In this document: one piece after another, positions 7,601 to 16,078 of the stretch | Layout of the letters: every line of letters starts with the position of its first letter | Position numbering within the stretch: position 1 is the first letter of the stretch | Source: Halomonas sp. Bachu 37 | GTDB lineage: Bacteria > Pseudomonadota > Gammaproteobacteria > Pseudomonadales > Halomonadaceae | Length of the DNA stretch: 64,000 nucleotides | Direction: 5' to 3' | Assembly (NCBI RefSeq): GCF_039691755.1 | Contig: NZ_CP137552.1 | Location: 2,914,001 to 2,978,000, forward strand | Notes under the pieces: model-generated | The model's input: only the letters and a program-made list of their open reading frames with translations | Told to the model about the DNA's origin: nothing | Database searches by the model: none | Translations under genes and position numbers: made by a program

Positions 7601-10421
7601 TCAGCCCGTTAGGCAGGCCGGTGGCGCTGTAGCTCAGCGTGTCGCTGGTGTCGACATCGGCAAAGGCCGTGGCGGTGTCCAGCGAGATCGCCTCCGCATC
7701 GTCGCTGCTCTGGTCACTCAGGCCCGTGGTGGTCGGGGCTTCATTGACGTCGGTGACATTGACGGTGATCGTCTGCACATCCGTACCACCGTTACTATCA
7801 TCTGCGATGACTTCGACAATATAGCTGTTGTTAGTATCGCTATCAGTAGGGTTCTCGAAGTTGGGTGCAGTTTTGAAGCTCAGCACGCCGGTACTTGTAT
7901 CAATATTGAACTTGGCTTGATCAGCACCGCCGGTAATGCTGTAGGTTAAGGTATCGCTGTCGGCGTCAGTGGCGGTAACCGTGGTAACGGCAGTGCTGTT
8001 TTCTACGATATTGATACTGGCTGTTTCGCCGCCGCTGTTGCTGGCGATGTCGGGGGCGGTGTTCGCTATCGTAGTGAATTTGTAGGTGGTGTAGTCTACG
8101 ATGCCGGCGAAGGTGTTACCCACGGCATCCTGAATTAAGTCACTGGAAATTTGCACCGCATAGGCTGTGCTTAATAACAAATCCTGCGCGGGGTTAATGG
8201 TCAGCGTATCGCCATCGATGGATATTGTGCCGTTACCACTCCCAATGTCACTGATATCAAAGCTTTCAACCGCTACTGGATTTTGAGCATCGGTGAGATC
8301 GTAAAGGGTAATGCTTCCTTCAGTGTTTTTGAAAGAAATGGCTTCCGAAAACTTCAACTGCAGTGACCCACTTATAGAAGCATCGGGTGCGTTATCGGCG
8401 GGGGTAGAACTGGCGGAAATCAAGGTTGGTGGACTATCCAGAGTGAAGTCCAGCGTCTGGCTAGCCGGCGAAGCATTGCCAGCGACGTCGGTCTGGCGCA
8501 CGATAACGCTCTTAGTGCCGTCGCCTTGCAGAGTGACGCTGCTGCTTTCGCCGGCGGTCCAGTTCTGACCGTCGTCGGTGCTATATTCCCAGCTGGCGCC
8601 TTGCTCTAGGCCGAAGACATCAACTTGGCCGTTGCTGGTGACGCCGTCGTTAGCATCAGCCCCGTTATCTTCTGCCAAGGCTAATGTCGGAGTGGAGATA
8701 GTTGTGTCCAGAGTGAAGCTCAGCGCCTGGCTAATCGACGAGGCATTGCCAGCAATGTCGCTCTGGCGTGCGATAACGCTCTTGGCACCATCGTATTGCA
8801 GAGTAAAACTGGTGCCATTTCCAGTGATCCATGACTCACCGCTATCGGTGCTGTATTCCCAAGTAGCATCTTGTTCTAACCCAGAGACATTGACCTGGCC
8901 GTTACTGGTCACTCCATCACTGTCACTGGCACCACTGTCAATTCCTAGCGCTAAGGTCGGCGTATTAAGCACGATGGTATTGATAGCGTAATTATTGGAA
9001 TTAGCGGTTCCAGTGCCAAAATTGCCCGCCAAATCGGATACGCTGTCCAATGTCACCGTGATCACATTGGTCTCATCACTGATATTGGCGGTTGGCGTTA
9101 ATGTTGCCGTCCAGGTTTTGCCACCATCCGCTGTCGCTACAGTGCTGAGTGTGCCGTTTGCCACCGTAAGATCGTCATTGGAGAAACCTTGAATGGCTTC
9201 GTTGAAGGTGAAGGTAACCGTTGATGTTTCACCCGGAATCAGGCTAGTGTCAGCCACAACGACATCCACAGTTGGCGGCGTTGTGTCAACCTGAACTGGC
9301 TCGCTGAAATCAATCGTATCGAGCAAGAGGTTGACGCTCATCATGAGAGGGTCATGAATCATATCGGGATCAAAAACTGTGAACCTGATGGTATCAATGT
9401 TTGTCCAGGCGTCCCCAAAGCTTAGCGTGCCGCCAATATAAGGTCCGTGACCCTGTATATCCTGGGCCGATTTTGTATAGGTTATTTCACTCGTTCCAGA
9501 CCCATAATTGCCGGTAGTGGCCAGATCAACTTCAACAGAAACAACTTCTTCGCCGTCGGCTCGCCCAGAAACGACGTAACTGCTTAAGTGTGAATATTCT
9601 TCATACCCAGCCGCCAACTGACCAAGGGTAAAGAGCGACTTGGCTTCAGGACCATCACCATCCGGATCAACCGAGGAAAATTCGACATAAACACTACTGT
9701 CTATTCCTGTTGGGCCAGCATGGGCAGAGAAATATGCGGCATCACCCGTTGTGAAGCCGGTAGGCTCATTGGTGATGTATAATTCTGCATAGGATCCCGG
9801 ACTCGCCGCAAAACTTAGTCCCCCAGCCCCACCGACCTTATAAGGTAAAGGGTAAAAATTGTGGAGAGGAATATCCGTGAAATCTTGGTCGGTGGGGGCA
9901 GCCAGCGCATGCTGGTATTGCATCCCTACCAGCGTCTGGGTTTGTATCTCACCCACCTGCTGTTCCAAAACCCAATCCCCACCTTTTGTTTCGGCACCGG
10001 TTAGGTCATTAGATGCCGCCACATCCGCGCCCGTGGCCTGTGCGAGCTTGCCGATAAATTCCACGCCGCTTTGCCCGGCAGCGACGTCGCAGCCATAGAG
10101 TAAAATATCGCCGTCTTCGGTCAGGCTCTGGCCGATTTTCGCCAGTGCTTCGGAATAGTCGGTTAAGGTGTCGTTATTCAGGCTGGCAGTGCCGAGCTGC
10201 ACCTGGCCTTGGCTGCCGTGGGAAAGGATATGGATGGCCTCGTAGCCTGCTTTCCCTTCGGCCCATTCCGCCATCTGCACCAGGCCGTCGCGGGACGGGT
10301 CGAGGGTCACGATCTCGGCGCCTTGGGGAACACCGTCAACAAGGGATCGCCAATCAGCAATGCCTTTATCGATAAAAAAGACGTTACCGTCGCTTCCACG
10401 TTGCAAAAGATCGCTCGCCAT
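4668..10421 (-). CDS. Giant RTX surface protein: DUF4347, Ig/cadherin/VCBS repeats, DUF4214
   Basis: About 1917 aa (the start at 10421 has GGAG seven bases upstream; an in-frame ATG at 10436 is the alternative). Order: DUF4347 (about 15-165, with ILSHGSQG and LLYGCDVA), a lectin-like or unclassified region, bacterial Ig-like domains (TPPTVDV...), two copies of a 39-residue-style STDSGESW Ig repeat, an SbsA-type Ig domain, cadherin repeats, VCBS and Ig-fold modules including a duplicated 208-aa unit, RTX calcium-binding nonapeptides (GPGDDQLWGGGGNDTI) near 1650-1720 and a C-terminal DUF4214 ending QWSFIA. No N-terminal signal peptide is seen, so export by a type I system is likely. Role inferred: adhesion or surface layer. 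It is divergent from a two-component system. Confidence 0.85.
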   Translation of the reverse strand: MASDLLQRGSDGNVFFIDKGIADWRSLVDGVPQGAEIVTLDPSRDGLVQMAEWAEGKAGYEAIHILSHGSQGQVQLGTASLNNDTLTDYSEALAKIGQSLTEDGDILLYGCDVAAGQSGVEFIGKLAQATGADVAASNDLTGAETKGGDWVLEQQVGEIQTQTLVGMQYQHALAAPTDQDFTDIPLHNFYPLPYKVGGAGGLSFAASPGSYAELYITNEPTGFTTGDAAYFSAHAGPTGIDSSVYVEFSSVDPDGDGPEAKSLFTLGQLAAGYEEYSHLSSYVVSGRADGEEVVSVEVDLATTGNYGSGTSEITYTKSAQDIQGHGPYIGGTLSFGDAWTNIDTIRFTVFDPDMIHDPLMMSVNLLLDTIDFSEPVQVDTTPPTVDVVVADTSLIPGETSTVTFTFNEAIQGFSNDDLTVANGTLSTVATADGGKTWTATLTPTANISDETNVITVTLDSVSDLAGNFGTGTANSNNYAINTIVLNTPTLALGIDSGASDSDGVTSNGQVNVSGLEQDATWEYSTDSGESWITGNGTSFTLQYDGAKSVIARQSDIAGNASSISQALSFTLDTTISTPTLALAEDNGADANDGVTSNGQVDVFGLEQGASWEYSTDDGQNWTAGESSSVTLQGDGTKSVIVRQTDVAGNASPASQTLDFTLDSPPTLISASSTPADNAPDASISGSLQLKFSEAISFKNTEGSITLYDLTDAQNPVAVESFDISDIGSGNGTISIDGDTLTINPAQDLLLSTAYAVQISSDLIQDAVGNTFAGIVDYTTYKFTTIANTAPDIASNSGGETASINIVENSTAVTTVTATDADSDTLTYSITGGADQAKFNIDTSTGVLSFKTAPNFENPTDSDTNNSYIVEVIADDSNGGTDVQTITVNVTDVNEAPTTTGLSDQSSDDAEAISLDTATAFADVDTSDTLSYSATGLPNGLSMDPTTGVISGTLDTSASQSGPYNVTVTANDSHGGSVDATFLWAVANPTPVVDDDTTSTDEDNALTVAADGVLSNDVDLDGDTLRVTQVDGDANNVGESLAGDSGGLFTVKADGSYRFDPAGDFDSLAASESRASSVTYTAEDGEGGTATATLTVTVAGVNDAPTTTGLSDQSSDDAEAISLDTATAFADVDISDTLSYSATGLPNGLSIDPMTGVISGILDTSASQSGPYNVTVTANDSHGGSVDATFLWAVANPTPVADADTTSTDEDNALTVAADGVLTNDVDPDGDTLRVAQVNGDASNVGAPLAGDSGGLFTVNADGSYRFDPAGAFDSLAANESRTSSVTYTAEDGEGGTATATLTVTVTGVNDAPVITSGATGTVEENAATGTVIYTAAATDVDADQAPAYILSGTDADLLDIDTGSGEVTLKASADFEAKPSYSFEVIVTDDGDSSLNATQAVTVNVIDVNDAPTGIVAVSGTVRQGETLTVSNTLADEDGLGTISYQWLRDGVAIEGAIGEAYTLVRADIRAEISVQALYTDGQGTAETVTSLVTDPVVALPVSPPRPEPELEIDVTPLPDTPVGETAVRETFNNTGVASRSARLVENTGNNNVVTATLPGGTQLTSDGARTATERDQALTSLVASIEGKAPSNLTDQTQTAANWLNTRPAGTQLDIRTLTFTSDNATNDPIVIRGETDNSASGFQEAFVIDVTNLPGSTRLQLDNVDFASIKGAVSIGGGEGDNVVIGDNEAQVIVLGPGDDQLWGGGGNDTIGSLGGDDRLFGEQGDDLLYSDSGANVFHGGLDEDTVRYEGSRDEYVVSQLHSVITVYRHDTPEEADTLINIEQLVFADDQLTLDYDPMLEEITALYAQVLGRQGDVEGVQYWAARQAEGLSRADLALNMMLSEEASTSLPELPENQVEWLYQALLGRESDVAGKAYWQDELAAGHSLADITAGFLESQEMQGLHLEASQWSFIA
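6491..7738 (-). repeat. Two tandem 624-bp repeats inside the RTX gene
   Basis: The units 6491-7114 and 7115-7738 have no length difference and are near-identical over long stretches. Each encodes 208 aa containing a putative-Ig module (GLPNGLSMDP) and a VCBS-type module (TAEDGEGGTATATLTVTV). The high identity points to a recent duplication or gene conversion. Confidence 0.85.
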
Positions 10422-10436
10422 CACCCATCTCCACAT

Positions 10437-10734
10437 ATTGTTTTGCCCCAGAGGGGAGCTGTCCCATTGCGTACATCACTAATTGCTTCTGCCTAGGATA
10501 AAACGCCAATTATTTGTACTAACCTGCACTTTTAATGCAGTTTTTCTAAGCAATAAGGGCTAAGTAGAAACAACTGGTCAGGGAGAGTCAAAAGCATTTT
10601 TGTGACATTTATTTGCATTTTCGACGAACTTGACGAGATACGCGCGCATCTATAATTTACAAATGCTTATTGAACGCTGAAACTCTCGCCGTCGTCTGCA
10701 AGGCTGTCGGATCGAACAGCCCTTTTCTTGTAGT
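10437..10734. promoter_or_regulatory. Divergent intergenic region between RTX gene and sensor kinase
   Basis: About 300 bp without a gene, separating the leftward RTX gene from the rightward kinase-regulator pair. It must hold promoters for both and is noticeably AT-richer than its flanks (around 10500-10670). I see no convincing operator palindrome. Confidence 0.5.
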
Positions 10735-12105
10735 GTGCCCATTGTGATACCCGAGCTTGATACCCGCACGCTTCTGGCGGTGCTGTGCATGGCCCTGGCA
10801 CTTTCCTCCTTGGCGCTAGCGCTGCTTTACCGCCTGCACCGGAGTTTGCCCGGCCCACGTGACTGGGCCATCGGCATGGTCGCTATTAGCGTCGGCGTGG
10901 GGTTGCTGTACGGACGAAACGTCATTCCGCCGTTCTGGTCCATTGCGGTTGCCAACGTCCTGATCCTCGTCGGTCACGCCTTTCTGGTTGCTGGGGCTCG
11001 GCGCTTTCTCGGCCGGTCGGTCGGCTGGCCCTTGCTGGCCGCCATCGTGGTGGTGTTCAGCCTCCCTATCACGCTCTACCACGATGTCCCCGAAGCCCTC
11101 GGGCTTCGCATTATCTGCATCAGTCTCGGCATGAGTCTGTTGTCGCTTCTCGGCGTCTGGGCTATCGTCCGCGAAAGCCGCTTTCAGATTAATGCGCACC
11201 AGGCAGTTGCGGTACTGCTTGGCCTTCATGTGTTCTTCAACCTGGCACGTGCAGCCCAAACCTTGTTGGAGCCGGTATTAGCGACGGACATGCTACGGCT
11301 CGGTCCCAGCACGAGCACCTTCTTCGCATGGGGCATCCTGTTCTTCTTCGGTTTGACCGTAGGATTGGCGGTCATGGTGACGGAGCGGTTGCGCGACATG
11401 CTGCAGGAGCGCCTCGTCAAGGAGAATGCCGCCCGTTGCGCGGCGGAAGCGGCGCTTCAGGAGCAACGCAACTTTCTGACCATGGTCTCGCACGAATTCC
11501 GAACGCCGCTGGGCATCATGGCGGCTTCGATGGACCTCATCGCCTGCAACTTGCCGGCGAATGACCGGGAGTCGGCCGAGGAGCTGGATCGCATCCACCG
11601 GGCCTCGCGGCGGCTGGGAAACCTGGTCGAGGGGTGCCTGGCCGACGACTGGCTGGAAAGCGTTTCACAGAGCCGCCGTTCGGGTGTGCTCGACGTCGGC
11701 GCCGTGCTGGCCGAGCTTGCCACGGAATACAACGTGGTGCTGCATGGGGCTGAGGAACCGATCCGGGTGGATGCCGACCCCTATCTGCTGCCGATCGCCT
11801 TTTCCGCCCTGCTGGATAACGCATGCAAATACGCCCACACGCCTGAAGGGGTGTCACTGGCGTATTGCCGGAAGGGGAAGACCGTGGAAGTGGCCGTTTA
11901 CGACGACGGGCCGGGTATCGACCCCACCGAAGTATCACGGCTGTTCGAAAAGTACTATCGCGCACGTCGCACCCAGCATAAACCCGGCGCAGGCCTGGGG
12001 CTGCATCTGGTTCAGCGCATACTCGCCCTGCACGATGGGGACATCAGGCTGGACCAATCACATGGCACGGTGTTTCGCGTTACCTTGCCCGCGCTTGAGA
12101 CTTGA
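10735..12105 (+). CDS. Membrane sensor histidine kinase
   Basis: A 456-aa kinase starting with GTG. The N-terminal 215 residues form about seven hydrophobic membrane segments (LLAVLCMALALSSLALALLY and following) without a periplasmic sensor domain, so the signal is probably sensed in or at the membrane. Then a short coiled linker, the HisKA box with H253 in MVSHEFRTPLG, and an HATPase_c domain with N box LLDNACKY, DDGPGID and GAGLGLHLV. It is followed after 12 bp by its response regulator. Placed between two RTX surface-protein genes, the pair plausibly controls them; this is inference from position. Confidence 0.88.
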   Translation: MPIVIPELDTRTLLAVLCMALALSSLALALLYRLHRSLPGPRDWAIGMVAISVGVGLLYGRNVIPPFWSIAVANVLILVGHAFLVAGARRFLGRSVGWPLLAAIVVVFSLPITLYHDVPEALGLRIICISLGMSLLSLLGVWAIVRESRFQINAHQAVAVLLGLHVFFNLARAAQTLLEPVLATDMLRLGPSTSTFFAWGILFFFGLTVGLAVMVTERLRDMLQERLVKENAARCAAEAALQEQRNFLTMVSHEFRTPLGIMAASMDLIACNLPANDRESAEELDRIHRASRRLGNLVEGCLADDWLESVSQSRRSGVLDVGAVLAELATEYNVVLHGAEEPIRVDADPYLLPIAFSALLDNACKYAHTPEGVSLAYCRKGKTVEVAVYDDGPGIDPTEVSRLFEKYYRARRTQHKPGAGLGLHLVQRILALHDGDIRLDQSHGTVFRVTLPALET

Positions 12106-12117
12106 TTGGAAGATGCC

Positions 12118-12858
12118 ATGCCCTCAATACGCATCGCCCTGATAGACGACGAGCCGGACTTCCGCCAACCCGTGGCCCGCTACTTGCGCAAACGGGGCAT
12201 GACGGTTCACGAGGCCGGTTCGGTCGAGGATTTTCGTGCTGAGCTTTCGGATATCGCGCCGAACATCATCCTGCTCGATGTCGGTTTGCCCGGCGAAAGC
12301 GGCCTGGACGCGGCTAAGCGCCTGCGCGATGACACGGGGGCCGGCGTCATCATGGTTACCGCGCGCGGGGGGCTCGAAGAGCGTATCGAGGGTCTCGACC
12401 GTGGCGCCGACAGCTATCTTTGCAAACCCATAAGCATGCGGGAACTGGAGGCGGTGGTGCTCAGTCTTTGGCGGCGGATCGGCAACGACGACACAGCCGG
12501 GACCGACGCCGAAACGCCAATTGCCCCAATGGCAGAGGGATGGACCTTCGATGCCGAAGCCTGGGCACTTATCTCGCCGGATGGAGAACGCGCCCGGCTG
12601 TCTGCGGCAGAATATGGAGTGCTGTCCCTGCTGACGGAAGCACCCGGCGAGCCCGTATCGCGCGATCGTCTCTTCGTTGCCTTGAAGAAGCCACAGAGCG
12701 GGCCCGACGACCGCAGCCTGGACGTCCTGGTTTCACGGCTGCGGCGCAAATTCTCGACATCGGCCTTCAAGCTTCCGATCCAGTCGGTCCGGGGCGTGGG
12801 CTACGTATTTCCCGGACCGGTCTCGCGGCGCGGCTCGATACCTACGGTTAGCCGCTGA
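12118..12858 (+). CDS. OmpR-type response regulator
   Basis: A 246-aa regulator: receiver domain with DDE at 9-11 (IALIDDEPDF) and phosphoacceptor D54 (LLDVGLPGESG), the conserved K in SYLCKPIS, then a winged-helix Trans_reg_C domain (LSAAEYGVLSLLTEAPGEPVSRD ... RLRRKF ... IQSVRGVGYVF). The ATG at 12118 with GGAAG just upstream is preferred over an in-frame TTG at 12106. It forms a two-gene operon with the kinase. Confidence 0.9.
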   Translation: MPSIRIALIDDEPDFRQPVARYLRKRGMTVHEAGSVEDFRAELSDIAPNIILLDVGLPGESGLDAAKRLRDDTGAGVIMVTARGGLEERIEGLDRGADSYLCKPISMRELEAVVLSLWRRIGNDDTAGTDAETPIAPMAEGWTFDAEAWALISPDGERARLSAAEYGVLSLLTEAPGEPVSRDRLFVALKKPQSGPDDRSLDVLVSRLRRKFSTSAFKLPIQSVRGVGYVFPGPVSRRGSIPTVSR

Positions 12859-13734
12859 GCTCACAGCGCCATCCATGAGGGCACCGCGGCACTGAGAGGC
12901 AACGGACATGAGCAGGACGTCCAGCGTGATGGGGATATAGAGATCCACTTGTGTCACTTGTGTCACTTGTGTCACTTGTGTCACTTGTGTATGGAAGTCT
13001 TGTATGGTGTAGCCGTCTATCCGGCTTATTCATGAGGTGCCGAATGAGAGGTATCGAATGAGATAGAGTTACCTATGTCTTGCTCTTTCGTCTTTATTAA
13101 TAAAACGCACACTTAACGTAACTTAAAACTTCTTTACCCATTTTATTATTGTTTCACTTGACGATATCTTTACGCAATTCGTGGAAACTCATGTAAGAAC
13201 AACATCTTTCACCTCGATGGTATTGGCGCCCGATCCGCTCCACGCGTGGTAACCTCAAGCTACTTAGCTTCGGCAGCACTATACGCCCGTCCCTTCCGAG
13301 CTGATCCAACTGCTGCAAGCAATTATCGTAACTGGCGGTTCACCCGCTCATGCTGAGTTCAGGCCCGGCGAGACCGCTCAAATCCATGAGGGTCCGATTG
13401 CCGGACGAGCCGCGACGTTTAGCGAATACCTGGCAAAGCAAAAAGTGGCGAGGCTCGGGCCACGAGGCTCGGGCCATCGTGCTTCTTGAGCTACTGAACC
13501 GGCCTCAGACTGGAAATATCGATTGCACATCTGCTCAAAATGGGTAACTAAACCCTCTATGTAAGCATTTTCTTACAAGCCCTATGGCAGAAAACCTAAA
13601 AACCATTATTTATGTAACATTTTAGGCCAAATGAACTAGAAACATAGACTCCTCAAGCGGTAAAGTAACCATCAATTAATCCTAATATCCGGCACAGCCT
13701 TCGCTTACTTAGTTGTAACATTTGGATAATAAGC
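12859..13734. other. 876-bp intergenic region without a recognisable gene
   Basis: Contains the 9-bp tandem repeat at 12946-12990 and AT-rich stretches at 13070-13160 and 13550-13730, the latter presumably the promoter region of the following gene. A 65-codon open frame at 13350-13547 has no similarity I recognise and no ribosome-binding site. Confidence 0.5.
12946..12990 (+). repeat. Five tandem copies of CACTTGTGT
   Basis: Five perfect 9-bp units, 45 bp in all, about 90 bp downstream of the response-regulator gene. Such an array could vary in copy number by slippage or act as a tandem binding site (TGTCACTTG is also readable as the unit). Confidence 0.9.
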
Positions 13735-14679
13735 ATGACACGACATGTCGATCTCAACGAAGCCATTCAAGTCAAGACAGCCCTAAAAGTACTATCCCCC
13801 GGCATGTATACCATTCGTTACATAGGCGCTCAGCCCGCCGGCTCCGTTGATGCCCGATTACAGCGTGCCGTCAATATTCCCTTGGCACTGTCCCAGGCTC
13901 CTATCCGCATGGCGGGAGAGATCGAATTCATTTGTCCGGAAGGCATCACTCACCAAACGCTCTCCGCGCCGGGTGATTATCTTATCGCCCATGTCAAACG
14001 TGGCGAAGCCGTCCTGTCCGCCAGCAAGTATTCACCCAAGCCATTAGCCGGCAAGGTGGATGTGCAATGGCGTATCGAACCGCTCCAGCAGTCGGCAACT
14101 CCAGCCAAGACCGCACCGGCCATGTCTACAGCGACGAGTTCCACCGGCGACAGTGCACACAACCAGCCCAGGGCAAGCAAGGCACCATTGCCGATACGCC
14201 TTTCGGGTCATATCGAGCGCCGGGGAGATGTCACGGTAAATAGCGGCGAATGGCTAGGTGACCCGAGGGGCCAAGCACGGCTGGAAGGGTTACAGATTGA
14301 ATGGCAGGACCCGCCAACCGGTGTAGAGTTCGTCGGCGCCTGCCGGGCGGGAGACCGGACCTTGCAATCCAAGGGAAGCGAGTACTTGGGCACCCGGCGT
14401 CAGGCAGCCCCCATCACGCAGCTGGCAATCTGCCTGGCGGGTAGCAATGCCGCCGCTTACCGGCTGGAGGCGGACGCTGTATTTTCCGATGGCAGCCGCC
14501 ATGAACTGGGCGCCAAGGAAGCCGTACAAGCTTCACGCAGCGGTCATCTGGTCGCCGTAAGGTTGCAGGTTACTCCGTCCGTTTCAACCATAGTCCAATC
14601 CAAGCCGGAACAGTCGGCGCCTGCGGGGCGCTCTTCCTGGTTGGACCCGGAAGCGACCCATATTGCTACGGCGCAATAA
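13735..14679 (+). CDS. Hypothetical protein with a ChW-like C-terminal part
   Basis: 314 aa, not assigned to a family with certainty. Residues 1-125 look like a beta-rich domain, followed by an A/S/T/P-rich linker (about 126-155) and a second domain. Within the latter, GEWLGDPRGQARLEGLQIEW and SEYLGTRRQAAPITQLAI follow the pattern of clostridial hydrophobic-W (ChW) repeats, a surface-associated module; the match is by eye. No signal peptide is visible. It lies between the two-component system and an RTX protein, so a surface role is likely. Confidence 0.55.
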   Translation: MTRHVDLNEAIQVKTALKVLSPGMYTIRYIGAQPAGSVDARLQRAVNIPLALSQAPIRMAGEIEFICPEGITHQTLSAPGDYLIAHVKRGEAVLSASKYSPKPLAGKVDVQWRIEPLQQSATPAKTAPAMSTATSSTGDSAHNQPRASKAPLPIRLSGHIERRGDVTVNSGEWLGDPRGQARLEGLQIEWQDPPTGVEFVGACRAGDRTLQSKGSEYLGTRRQAAPITQLAICLAGSNAAAYRLEADAVFSDGSRHELGAKEAVQASRSGHLVAVRLQVTPSVSTIVQSKPEQSAPAGRSSWLDPEATHIATAQ

Positions 14680-14838
14680 CGACACAAAAATCAGCACAGA
14701 ACGACAATAAAGCAACAGCACGCTGCATCTGCAGGCAATCCATGAATTGTCCGGGAGGCCGGCTGGATGGCTTCCTGAACAAGAAAAGCTGATAAATCAG
14801 CGCTTTGTCACAACACAACCCTTACTAGAGGCCTAATA

Positions 14839-15906
14839 ATGGCGCAATACGATAATACGAGCGGTGTGGTCAATGAAATCGGCCAAAAATATAGCGCAAA
14901 CCTGAAGAATGCAGTGAGTTCGCTGCTTTCCCAGTTTGGTGACAATGCTACAGGTGAGCAAGTCAATAACGCTCAAGCCGCCCAAAACAGCACCGCCGAT
15001 GCCCTGTTCCTGCGTCTCGACGAAGGTCAGCGCGGCACCAAAGATGCACCGCTCCAGTTCGACGATTCCGGTCGTGAAGGTGGCCGTGCCTACGTATTCG
15101 AAGGCGACGATGGCGTTGTAGCCCAGTTCAACACCGTCGAGCGCGTCATCATCGGCACTAACGGCGATGACGACTTCACCGTGGACGGCGACCGTAACAC
15201 CACCGTTGACGGCGGTGCCGGTAATGATGTCATCACGACCAGCGGCGGCGACGACTCTATCGTGGGCGGCGCGGGTGACGACTCCATCTCGGCAGGCGCG
15301 GGCAACGACTCCATCTACGGCGGCGCAGGCAACGACGAAGCGGTATTCGCAGGCGACGCTTCCGACTACACCATCGAACAAGATGGCGCGCTGGTCACTG
15401 TTACCAACAACGCGACAGGTGACGTCAATGAAGTCGTGAACGTCGAAACACTGACGTTCGATGATGGCAGCCAGACCGTTGAGCAGAGCAGCGACGTTCA
15501 AGCACTGGTCACACTGTACAAGCAGCTGTTCAGCGATACAGCGGAACGCGAGCAGAACGGTGCCGGCCAAGCGGACCTGGAAGGCCTGCAGTACTGGTCC
15601 GACCGTGCGGATGAAGGCGTTTCTCTGGGTCAAATCGCCCTGAGCATGCTCAACTCCGACGAAGCCGGCAACAAGCTGGATGCGCTGGACCTTAACACCA
15701 GCGAAGGCATGGCCGCGGTTATCGACATGCTCTACACCGACGTGCTCGGCCGTACGGCTGATAGTGTCGATACAGAAGGTCGTGACTACTGGGTCGGCCA
15801 AGCGGAAGCGGGCGTGTCTCTGGAAACCATCGCGACCGAGTTCGTGGCATCCGAAGAACTGCAGGATCAAACCGTTCAAGCGAGCGATTGGGATTTCCTG
15901 ATCTAA
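14839..15906 (+). CDS. RTX calcium-binding protein with C-terminal DUF4214 (S-layer-like)
   Basis: 355 aa, very acidic. Residues 1-110 form a helical N-terminal part, then RTX nonapeptides (GGAGNDVIT, GGAGDDSIS, GAGNDSIYGG) at about 130-175 that bind calcium, and a DUF4214 region (about 225-340) with two LGR.ADS/EGLQYW-type repeats. It ends DWDFLI, a short hydrophobic tail like the QWSFIA end of the giant RTX protein, consistent with a C-terminal type I secretion signal. There is no N-terminal signal peptide. Composition and size fit an abundant S-layer or matrix protein; the gene stands alone with a long leader region and a hairpin after it. Confidence 0.8.
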   Translation: MAQYDNTSGVVNEIGQKYSANLKNAVSSLLSQFGDNATGEQVNNAQAAQNSTADALFLRLDEGQRGTKDAPLQFDDSGREGGRAYVFEGDDGVVAQFNTVERVIIGTNGDDDFTVDGDRNTTVDGGAGNDVITTSGGDDSIVGGAGDDSISAGAGNDSIYGGAGNDEAVFAGDASDYTIEQDGALVTVTNNATGDVNEVVNVETLTFDDGSQTVEQSSDVQALVTLYKQLFSDTAEREQNGAGQADLEGLQYWSDRADEGVSLGQIALSMLNSDEAGNKLDALDLNTSEGMAAVIDMLYTDVLGRTADSVDTEGRDYWVGQAEAGVSLETIATEFVASEELQDQTVQASDWDFLI

Positions 15907-15957
15907 GCCGAGAACAAAGCCAAAGCAACACCCAAAGGCTGAGGCAGGGATGCCGCA

Positions 15958-15977
15958 ATGGGGGCGCAAGCCCCCAT
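15958..15977 (+). terminator. Hairpin after the RTX gene
   Basis: ATGGGGGC / GCCCCCAT around a GCAA tetraloop, about 50 bp after the stop. There is no clear T-run, so termination strength is uncertain. Confidence 0.55.
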
Positions 15978-16078
15978 TTGCGTTGATCGTGCCATTAGGG
16001 AAACCCCGAGACTCGCCGACCAGGCGCCGGTTTTTCACCTAATGCCATGATGTAGCTTACTTTTAGGCGTGCCGTTCT

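Noticed and set aside
13350..13547. 65-codon open frame in the long gap before the ChW-like gene
   Set aside because: No start signals and an arginine-rich composition typical of chance frames in high-GC DNA.
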